Assembly: GCA_964371055.1 (NCBI GenBank)
Contig: CAYJLF010000002.1
Location: 310,001-374,000 of the forward strand
DNA: 64,000 bases
Origin: CAYJLF01 sp964371055
Lineage (GTDB): Bacteria > Eisenbacteria > RBG-16-71-46 > CAIMUX01
Reading direction: 5' to 3'
Each line of letters opens with the position of its first letter. Position 1 is the first letter of the stretch. Position numbers and translations under genes: made by a program. Below are positions 49,378 to 56,482 of this stretch, piece by piece. The notes under the pieces are model-generated. The model did no database searches, was not told the origin of the DNA, and worked only from the letters and a program-made list of their open reading frames with translations.

Positions 49378-50513
49378 TACCTGACGGGTCTCAGTCGTGT
49401 CAGCACCACAGCGTCGACCCAATAGAGGTCGGCGCTCCCGTTTCGTGGCTGGGTGTGCCGGTCGAGGAAGTGTTTCACCGTCCGCTCCGCCGCCGGCGGT
49501 GGAACGGCGTCGGAACCCAGCGTCGACGCGAAAAAGAAGAAACGTCCGTCGGGCGAGAGCGAGGGGGAGATCGCGTTGATCCCCGGCGGGTTGATCGTCT
49601 CGCCGGGATCGATCCCCTCGCTCCAGGCGTCATCCGGATCGCGGAAAAAGACCAGATACCGCGCGCTTCCCGCTTCGGTGCGCACGCAGGCGACGAGGTA
49701 ACTCTCATCCGGAGCGATGCACGCGTTGTACACGAACGGCGACTGGTTGACCGGTGCGGGCAGCTTCTCCGGCTCCGAGAATCCCGATCCGAGCGGTCGG
49801 GCCCGCCAGATGGCGCTCGCCTCCTGCCCCTGACCCCGCGTGAAGTAGAGCGTGCCATCCCGGGTCAGGGATGGAAAGTACTCCTCACCGTCGCTGTTGA
49901 CGGGTGAACCGAGGTTGTACGCCTCGCCCCACGATCCGTCCGGCTGCCGGTCCGAGGCCCAGATGTCCTGGTAGCCCCAGCCGGGCAAGGGGGGCTTGTC
50001 CGCCGGCGGACGCGTCGAGAGAAACAGGATGCGTTTCCCGTCGGGCGCCAGGCACGGCTCCAGGTAGAAGAAGTTCGGATCGGACGCGAAGGGCGCCACG
50101 CAGGGCTCGGTCCACCTCCCCTCGATCCGCCGGGTATGCATGATCGTGACGGTGCGCGCCTGGATCAATCCGAAGAAGATCTCCTCGCCATCCGGCGCGA
50201 TCGCGACATCCCGCTCATACATGCCGGTGCAGATCACTCCGGGCGCAAAGATCGCGGGGCGTTCGCCCGGCAGCGGCTGACCGAGGTACTCCCCGCGCGG
50301 ATCGGGGAGTCCCGACGCGCCCGATCCGGCCGTGGCCTCGGCGCGGGCGGCCGCTACCCACGGGGCGGGCACCGTGGAGACGGCGACGAGCAGAAACAGC
50401 GCGGGCAGCGTGAAGCCGGCGCGGAAGTGCGACCTGGCGGTCCGAGCGGGCGGAAGAGGGTTCGCTTCCGGTGGAACGCGCCGATGATGGACGGGGTTGT
50501 GCAGGGGACACAT
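49377..50513 (-). CDS. Secreted TolB/PD40-like beta-propeller protein
   Basis: This 378-residue protein starts at an ATG with AGGAGGA eight bases upstream. The signal region is LPALFLLVAVSTVPAPWVAAARA. Several PD40 blades are visible: RDVAIAPDGEEIFFGLI, PCLAPDGKRILFLST, PSLTRDGTLYFTRG, ACIAPDESYLVACV and PSLSPDGRFFFFAST, with SDGEEYFPS between. This pattern resembles TolB-type propellers of Bacteroidetes. Unlike its neighbours it has no FlgD-type tail (it ends VLTRLRPVR), so it may stay periplasmic. No catalytic residues are seen. Confidence 0.85.
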   Translation of the reverse strand: MCPLHNPVHHRRVPPEANPLPPARTARSHFRAGFTLPALFLLVAVSTVPAPWVAAARAEATAGSGASGLPDPRGEYLGQPLPGERPAIFAPGVICTGMYERDVAIAPDGEEIFFGLIQARTVTIMHTRRIEGRWTEPCVAPFASDPNFFYLEPCLAPDGKRILFLSTRPPADKPPLPGWGYQDIWASDRQPDGSWGEAYNLGSPVNSDGEEYFPSLTRDGTLYFTRGQGQEASAIWRARPLGSGFSEPEKLPAPVNQSPFVYNACIAPDESYLVACVRTEAGSARYLVFFRDPDDAWSEGIDPGETINPPGINAISPSLSPDGRFFFFASTLGSDAVPPPAAERTVKHFLDRHTQPRNGSADLYWVDAVVLTRLRPVR

Positions 50514-50778
50514 CGTGAGTTCCTCCTCGTTGAACCGGCCCGGCCGCAGGCCCGAGCGTGCGGCCGCCGACGGTCGCCGTCAAGGCATGTGGTCGCGACG
50601 GCCACCGCACAGACGGGAGCAGGCGCCCATCCTTCGTTCGTGCAGCTGACCCCGGGCCTGAGCCGCAACCTTTGTCTCCGGTCGACCGTAGTGCCGCCGC
50701 TCCGGTCGGTCGGCCGGGCAGTTCTGCCGGGTGTTCGTGTTTGTCCGCAGGTGTCTGCCGGCATCGATGGAGGGAGAG

Positions 50779-51681
50779 ATGGACAGCTCCGCACAGACCG
50801 ATACCCGGAGTGGGTGGAACGATCTCGAGCGCCTGGAACAGGAGTACGAGGCGGCCGTCGATCGACAGGAGACGGAGCGGGCCGTGCAGGCGGCCGAGTC
50901 GATGGAAGAGATCCTGGCCACGAAGCACTGGGAGACCGTCTTTCGGATCGCGCGCCTGCATGGCCAGGCGGGCCACCGGGAGGAAGTCTATCGATGGCTG
51001 GAGGCGGCCCGCGACATCGGGTTCTGGGACCTGGGCCGGGTCCGGGGCGAGGTCGCTTTCCAGGAGATCCGGGACGAACACAAGTTCCAGGTGCTCTGCC
51101 GCGCCATCTGGGCCAACGGGTACATCACGATGCTCGAGCGCCCGGAGAGGGCGGCGTTCCAGAGGATGGATCTGATTTTCGCGGCGCTCGCGTTGCGGAC
51201 CGGGGAACGCGTGGCGGAGATCGGCGCCGGTTCCGGCTATTTCACGCTCCCGGTGGCGCGGGAGGTCGGGCCGACCGGGGTCGTCTGGGCGGTCGACGTT
51301 GTGCCCGAGATGCTGGATTACCTGGCGCGTCGCCTGAGAATGGAGAAGCTCGAGAATGTGCGCCTGGTGAAGGCCTCTCGGGATGACCCGTCTCTCCCGG
51401 CGGGATCGGCCGACACCATCCTGTTGGTCGACACCCTCCACTACGTGGCCGACCGCACCGCCTTCGCCGCGCGCCTGAAGTCCGCGCTCGCGCCGCGCGG
51501 ACGGATCGTCATCATCGATTACCGGCCGAAGCCCTGGGCCGAACGCCCGTGGGGGCCGCCGCCCGAGCAGCAGATTCCCCGGGAGACGATCGATGCGGAG
51601 ATGCTCGAGGCCGGGTTCAAGGCGGTGGAGGCATTCGACTTCCTCCCCGAGCAGTACTTCGTGATCTACCGGACGAAATAG
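50779..51681 (+). CDS. Class I methyltransferase with N-terminal helical repeat region
   Basis: This 300-residue protein starts at an ATG just after AGGGAG; an ATG at 50767 is in frame. The first 120 residues are helical and TPR-like (NDLERLEQEYEAAVDRQETE, VFRIARLHGQAGHREEVYRW). The C-terminal part is a SAM-binding domain: VAEIGAGSGYFTLPVAREVG, WAVDVVPEMLDYLARRLRME, ILLVDTLHYVADR and GRIVIIDYRPK. The ending EAFDFLPEQYFVIYRTK is typical of the UbiE-like group. No pathway genes are nearby and the substrate is unknown. Confidence 0.85.
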   Translation: MDSSAQTDTRSGWNDLERLEQEYEAAVDRQETERAVQAAESMEEILATKHWETVFRIARLHGQAGHREEVYRWLEAARDIGFWDLGRVRGEVAFQEIRDEHKFQVLCRAIWANGYITMLERPERAAFQRMDLIFAALALRTGERVAEIGAGSGYFTLPVAREVGPTGVVWAVDVVPEMLDYLARRLRMEKLENVRLVKASRDDPSLPAGSADTILLVDTLHYVADRTAFAARLKSALAPRGRIVIIDYRPKPWAERPWGPPPEQQIPRETIDAEMLEAGFKAVEAFDFLPEQYFVIYRTK

Positions 51682-51720
51682 CGGTCGACCCGGCCCCGGG
51701 CGACCCGGCGGCGTGCGTCC

Positions 51721-51750
51721 TCGACCTCTCCCATCGCGCTGCGGTACACT
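51721..51750 (+). promoter_or_regulatory. Promoter for queF
   Basis: TCGACC (51721-51726, four of six consensus bases), 18 bases, TACACT (51745-51750), 60 bases before the queF start. No preQ1 riboswitch was recognised in the short leader. Confidence 0.5.
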
Positions 51751-51810
51751 GATGATCGGACTCCATGGTCGCGATCGACGCAGGTCCCCGGATAGGTCAC
51801 AGGGCTGGGC

Positions 51811-52185
51811 ATGCCGACGGAACCAACCAAGGAACTCGAGACGTTCCTCAATCCCCGCCCGGGGCGTGAGTACGAGATCTCGTTCGAGGCCCCCGAGTTC
51901 ACCTGTCTTTGCCCGCTGACCGGGCAACCCGACTTCGCGACCATCCGGATCCGCTATGTGCCGGGCGAGCGCTGTCTGGAGCTCAAGTCCCTCAAGCTCT
52001 ACCTCTGGTCGTTCCGAAGTGAGGGGCACTTCCACGAGGACGTGACCAACCGGATCCTCGACGACCTGGTCGCGGCCTGCGGCCCGCGCTGGATGGCCGT
52101 CGAAGGGGACTTCCTCGTGCGCGGTGGGATTCACACCATCGTGCGCACGGAGCACCTGGGAGACGATCCGGTTCCCCACGCGTGA
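51811..52185 (+). CDS. queF: NADPH-dependent 7-cyano-7-deazaguanine reductase
   Basis: This enzyme reduces preQ0 to preQ1 in queuosine synthesis, a two-step NADPH-dependent nitrile reduction. The 124-residue form is the short, unimodular type. The catalytic Cys34 lies in FTCLCPLTGQPDFA with the conserved Asp41, and the substrate-binding Glu is in LELKSLKLYLWSFR. The C-terminal histidines in EGHFHEDVTN match the family. It stands alone with its own promoter; queC, queD and queE are not nearby. Confidence 0.96.
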   Translation: MPTEPTKELETFLNPRPGREYEISFEAPEFTCLCPLTGQPDFATIRIRYVPGERCLELKSLKLYLWSFRSEGHFHEDVTNRILDDLVAACGPRWMAVEGDFLVRGGIHTIVRTEHLGDDPVPHA

Positions 52186-52278
52186 GGCGCGTGCGGGAGC
52201 GAGTCATGAGCCGATAGCCGTGAAAGACCACGGGCCCGGCCTCCGGGTCCCTGGGCGTTCACACGAGGAGATGCATCG

Positions 52279-53913
52279 ATGCGCCCTTCGGCTGTCTCCA
52301 TCCTCCCGGCTGTGGCCGCCGCCCTGATGTTTCTCTCTGGCGGCGCGCGGGCCCAGACCAGCCTGCTCTGGAGCTTCTCCGGCCTGGAGAACGTCCAGGC
52401 GATCGTCGCGGTCCCCGATATCGATGGCGACGGAGGGCCCGACGTCGTCTTCGATACCTACGACTACGGTCCCTCCGGCGTCGATCACCTCTTCGCGGTG
52501 CGCGGCGCCAGCTCGGGTCTCGGGACCCAGCTCTGGTCGGCCCGACCGATCGGCGGACTCTCTCCCGGAGGGGGATACGGGGACAACTGCCTGCGCCTGG
52601 GAGCCGATTACAATGGCGACGGCGAACCCGATCTCCTCTTCGCGACGGCCTATGGATGCCGGACGGCCTTCGCGATCAACAAGGAGTCCGGCGCCACGCT
52701 GTGGAGCTATGACACTTACGCGGTCTACGGCCAGGATGCCGCCGGATGGATCTACGCCATGGATGATCTCGGCACCGATCTGACCGGCGACGGAGTGCCC
52801 GAGGTGGTCTTCTGCAGCGGCAGTTTCAACGACCGCGTCCACTGCGTGAACGGCGCGACCGGCGCCCAGGTCTGGGTCTACTACGGCGGCGATGCCTTCA
52901 TGGACATCCGCTCGTGCCAGGACATCAACGGGGACGGACGTCGGGACGTGGTCGTCTGCCTGGGCGACGACGCCGTGCCCGAGAAGGTGATCGCGCTTTC
53001 GGGGCTCAACGGTGCGGTGCTCTGGCAGCGCCAGATCGGCAACGCTCTCTGGAATCTCACCTTCATCACCGACATCACCGGCGATGGGATCCGCGAGGTC
53101 ATCCCGTCCACCTGGGCGAGCACGTTGACGTGCATCAACGGCGCCAGCGGAAACGTCGTCTGGAGCATCGCCACCGGCGGACAGCAGCGCGTGGTCACGT
53201 TGGATGACGTCAACGGGGACGGCGTAGAGGACGTCGCAGTCGGTTACAACACGACGAGCGTGGCTCGCTGCTTCAGCGGCCAGAACGGCACGCTCCTCTG
53301 GAGCACTCCCTTCACCGACTGGACCTGGGCGATCGATCGCGTGGCCGATGTCACCGGCGACGGGATCAACGATGTCGCGGTCGGGGACTTCGACGGCAAG
53401 GCCACGGTCCTGAACGGCGTTACCGGCCAGCTCTTCTGGAGCTGGCTGAACCCGACCGGTGACAAGGTGATGACGATCCGTGGCGTGCCCGACCTGAACG
53501 GCAATGGTGCGCCCGACATCGTGGCAGGCACGCAGATGCTGACCAACGGCCTGGGCGGCGATGTCTATGCCCTGGAGGGGAACACCAACCCGACCGCGGT
53601 CGAGGAGACGGCCCTGCCGCCCGGGATGCGGCTGAGCGCGTCCTTCCCGAATCCGTCCCGGGGGCGCGTGCAGTGGTCGCTCGTCGCCGGTCCCGCGCCC
53701 GGGGGTGAGGAGTTGCGCCTGACCATCCATGCGGTCGACGGGAGATGCGTGCGCGATCTCGGTGGGCGTCGACTCCAGCCCGGAGACGATCTACGTGTCA
53801 GCTGGGATGGACGCGATGACACAGGAATCATGGTCCCGGCCGGGGTCTACCATGCCCGCCTGGAGCGCGACGGTCGCGCGCTGGCGGGTCGGCGCGTGGT
53901 GATCGCCCGCTGA
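52279..53913 (+). CDS. Secreted VCBS/FG-GAP-like propeller with FlgD-type C-terminal domain
   Basis: This 544-residue exported protein starts at an ATG with GAGGAG eight bases upstream. The signal region is ILPAVAAALMFLSGGARAQ. Calcium-loop elements (DIDGDGGPDVVFD, DYNGDGEPDLLFA, DINGDGRRDVVV, DVNGDGVEDVAVG, DLNGNGAPDIVAG) alternate with PQQ-like phrases (GATGAQVWVYYGG, LNGAVLWQRQIG), so the propeller mixes FG-GAP and PQQ-type blades. The FlgD-Ig tail is SASFPNPSRGRVQWSL, LTIHAVDGRCVRDLGG, LRVSWDGRDDTGIMV and YHARLERDGR, ending RRVVIAR. It is followed after 85 bases by another FlgD-tail gene. Confidence 0.87.
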   Translation: MRPSAVSILPAVAAALMFLSGGARAQTSLLWSFSGLENVQAIVAVPDIDGDGGPDVVFDTYDYGPSGVDHLFAVRGASSGLGTQLWSARPIGGLSPGGGYGDNCLRLGADYNGDGEPDLLFATAYGCRTAFAINKESGATLWSYDTYAVYGQDAAGWIYAMDDLGTDLTGDGVPEVVFCSGSFNDRVHCVNGATGAQVWVYYGGDAFMDIRSCQDINGDGRRDVVVCLGDDAVPEKVIALSGLNGAVLWQRQIGNALWNLTFITDITGDGIREVIPSTWASTLTCINGASGNVVWSIATGGQQRVVTLDDVNGDGVEDVAVGYNTTSVARCFSGQNGTLLWSTPFTDWTWAIDRVADVTGDGINDVAVGDFDGKATVLNGVTGQLFWSWLNPTGDKVMTIRGVPDLNGNGAPDIVAGTQMLTNGLGGDVYALEGNTNPTAVEETALPPGMRLSASFPNPSRGRVQWSLVAGPAPGGEELRLTIHAVDGRCVRDLGGRRLQPGDDLRVSWDGRDDTGIMVPAGVYHARLERDGRALAGRRVVIAR

Positions 53914-53937
53914 CGCACCTTGGTCCGTCGTGCCCGA

Positions 53938-53963
53938 GCCCGGTGCACGGCGAGGAACCGGGC
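53938..53963 (+). other. Hairpin in the gap between two FlgD-tail genes
   Basis: A perfect 7-bp repeat (GCCCGGT / ACCGGGC) with a 12-base loop lies between the stop at 53913 and the start at 53999. There is no T-run, so its role as terminator or leader structure is uncertain. Confidence 0.25.
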
Positions 53964-53998
53964 CGGCGGCACAGCAGAGGAGACGAGCGATTCGGGGA

Positions 53999-56329
53999 AT
54001 GAGCATCCGCAACCTGATCAAGTCCGGGATGATCCTGCCGTCGCTGGTCGCGTGTCTCCTCGCGGCCGGCTTCGGTTTGGCCCGGGCGATGGATGGCGAT
54101 GACGCCTTCCGCCTCTATCCGCGGGCGTATTTCCCGGGCGTGGCCGACTCGTCCACGGCCGGCGTGGTTACGATCGCGCCCGGGCAGATCCATGACCTGG
54201 GAGCTCTCTCGCTCTCTCGCGCCGGTGGCGTGTTGCGCGGCGTGGTCCGCGCGCCGGGAGGGGCCGGACCATCTCCGATGCCGGTGGTGGGCGCGCTGGT
54301 GGAGGCGGTGTCGCGCGGGCGGCGCATCATCACGCGCAGCGGAACCGGAGGGATCTTTGAGCTGACGGGCGTGCCGGCCGGCGAGACGATCGTCCGCTAT
54401 TCGACCGACGATCCCCAGAACCGCTCGCCGCTCTTCATGGCCGCGTTTCACCCGGGAGTTCTGCGGCTGGACCAGGCGGAGAGGATCGCGGTCACCGACG
54501 GCGCCGTGATCGATCTTCCGCCGGTCGTGCTGCATCCCGGGGGCGTTCTCGGCGGCGTCGTGCGGGCGGAGGATACCGGCGCGCCGTTGGCCGGCCTTCC
54601 CGTCTTCGTGGAGCAGGCGGACAAGGATGCCGGTGTCGGTGCGGGCTCGCCCGATGATCCCGCGTTCTTCCCCGGGGACGGCGGTCTCTGGCGCTCTCAG
54701 ACGGCGGACGATGGTCGCTTCCGGCAGGGCGGGCTCCCTCCCGGTACCTATCGGGTGCGGGTGGTCGCCGACGGGACCGACTATGTCGGGGAGTACCTGG
54801 GGGGCACGCGAGGGATCGAGGGGGCCCAGACCGTTCTCCTCCGCGCAGGAGACGATCGGCGGGATCTCGATCTCCGTCCCGACCGGGGCGGGGCGATCCT
54901 CGGGCTGGTGCGCCTGGAGGGATCGCTCGCGCCGCTGCCGGGGCTCGAAGTCCGCGTCATCGATCCGGCCACCGACGAAGTCCGCGTCGGCGTGACCGGT
55001 CCGTTCGGGGCCTATCGGGTCGGTGGACTTCCAACCGGCAGCTACATCGTGCACGTGCCGGCGCTCCGTAAGTACTTCCCCAACACCTTCCGGCGGGAGG
55101 AGGCGCGGGCCGTAGGCGTGAACGAGCCCGCGGAGGTGTCCGGCGTCAATCTCGTGGGCGTGCCCGGCGGCGGGTGTCAGCTCAGTCCGAGCGTGCAGGG
55201 GACGATCACGGGGCGTCTCTTCGGCGAGTTCATCGATGTCGACACCGTTTTCGTCCGAGCCTGGTCGGAGCGTGACACCGTGACGGCGATGGTCGATGAG
55301 GCCGGGAACTTCGCCGTCACCTGTCTGCCATCCGGATCGTATCGAGTGGCGCTCTTCCCCGCCGGAAGAGTGCGGGCGCAGTACCACCCGAAGGTGAATC
55401 TCCCCTCGCTCGCCGTTCCGATCGCCGTCGCTGCCGCAGAGACCACCGACGCGATCAACTTCGAGCCGGAGCCGGGAGTCGTCCTCACGGGCCGCGTTCT
55501 GGACGGCGGGACCGGCGAGGCGCTGGCCGGAGTGCGGGTCCGCGCCGAGGAGTTGACGACCCGCGACAGCGCGACCGGTTGGACGGACGAGTCGGGGTAC
55601 TTCCTGCTGGACCGACGCGGCCAGCCCGGCGATCGCGGAATTCGCACCGGCCTTCCGGCCGGGCGCTGGCGCGTGCACGCCGAGTCCACGCTCGTGCCCG
55701 ATCCGACGCTGACTCCGGTGTGGCAGCCGGCGCTCGATGCGACGGCCGCGAACGGCTCGATCGAGGTCCGCTGGAGCCTGACGCCGGGCGCGATCTGGCG
55801 GATCCGGATCGAACGGGAGGACGAGAGGGGAGGGCTCCTCTCAATCTTCGAGGTTGCTGCGGTGCCGGGTGGATCTGGCGTCATCGCCGACCGCCCCGAG
55901 GGCGGGGGACGCTGCCGCTACCGCCTCTCGGCCTGGGTGGTCGGCGGGACCGGGCTCGAGCCGGGCCCGGGAGACGCCCCGTACCTGGCCTGGACCGACT
56001 GGATCGCCCCGGATGATGGGGAGCCTTTCGAGTCCGGGGATGGCGAGCGTGCTCGGATCCGCGCCTGTCCGACTCCGTGGTCGCAGCAGGGCGCGTTGCG
56101 CTTCATGTTCAGCCGGGCGCCGATCATGGGCGGGCGGCTCGACATCATCGCGGCCTGTGGACGGCGCGTGGCCGCTCTGCCGTGGCCGAAGGGACGTACC
56201 GAGCTGGAGTGGGACGGCCGGGACGAATCGGGCCGGAGTCTGCCCACCGGCTTCTACCTCTGCCGCCTGCGCGCGGAGGGGATCGCGCCGGTCGGTGGGT
56301 CGTTCCTGATCCTGGGTGCGCTGCGCTGA
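53999..56329 (+). CDS. Large secreted protein of carboxypeptidase-regulatory-like domains with FlgD-type end
   Basis: This 776-residue exported protein has a signal segment MILPSLVACLLAAGFGLARA. The body is at least five CarboxypepD_reg/SdrD-B-like Ig domains, recognisable by GGVLRGVVRAPGG, GGVLGGVVRAEDTGAPLAGL, GAILGLVRLEGSLAPLPG, VQGTITGRLFGEF and VVLTGRVLDGGTGEALAGV. Each is followed by a G.F...GLP.G.Y block. It closes with a FlgD-Ig domain (GRLDIIAACGRRVAALPW, TELEWDGRDESGRSL, GFYLCRLRAEG). These stacked domains act as extracellular spacers. The ATG has a GGGGA just before it, with a stronger GAGGAG 15 bases further up. Confidence 0.83.
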   Translation: MSIRNLIKSGMILPSLVACLLAAGFGLARAMDGDDAFRLYPRAYFPGVADSSTAGVVTIAPGQIHDLGALSLSRAGGVLRGVVRAPGGAGPSPMPVVGALVEAVSRGRRIITRSGTGGIFELTGVPAGETIVRYSTDDPQNRSPLFMAAFHPGVLRLDQAERIAVTDGAVIDLPPVVLHPGGVLGGVVRAEDTGAPLAGLPVFVEQADKDAGVGAGSPDDPAFFPGDGGLWRSQTADDGRFRQGGLPPGTYRVRVVADGTDYVGEYLGGTRGIEGAQTVLLRAGDDRRDLDLRPDRGGAILGLVRLEGSLAPLPGLEVRVIDPATDEVRVGVTGPFGAYRVGGLPTGSYIVHVPALRKYFPNTFRREEARAVGVNEPAEVSGVNLVGVPGGGCQLSPSVQGTITGRLFGEFIDVDTVFVRAWSERDTVTAMVDEAGNFAVTCLPSGSYRVALFPAGRVRAQYHPKVNLPSLAVPIAVAAAETTDAINFEPEPGVVLTGRVLDGGTGEALAGVRVRAEELTTRDSATGWTDESGYFLLDRRGQPGDRGIRTGLPAGRWRVHAESTLVPDPTLTPVWQPALDATAANGSIEVRWSLTPGAIWRIRIEREDERGGLLSIFEVAAVPGGSGVIADRPEGGGRCRYRLSAWVVGGTGLEPGPGDAPYLAWTDWIAPDDGEPFESGDGERARIRACPTPWSQQGALRFMFSRAPIMGGRLDIIAACGRRVAALPWPKGRTELEWDGRDESGRSLPTGFYLCRLRAEGIAPVGGSFLILGALR

Positions 56330-56354
56330 CTTTCCCGTCTCGTGTGGGGAAAGT
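56329..56354 (+). terminator. Terminator hairpin at the stop of the large secreted protein
   Basis: A perfect 8-bp stem (ACTTTCCC / GGGAAAGT) with a 10-base loop begins at the last base of the stop codon and is followed by GTTTGC. It separates this gene from the DNA methylase. Confidence 0.55.
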
Positions 56355-56482
56355 GTTTGCATCCTGTGACCGGATGGGGGATAGGTCTCGTGTATCGATT
56401 CCAGCCGTAAGGGGTTACCGGTCGTGGAGAAAACATTTCCGGTCCCGAACGCGATGTGGACAACTTCCTGGGGAGGCCTTCG

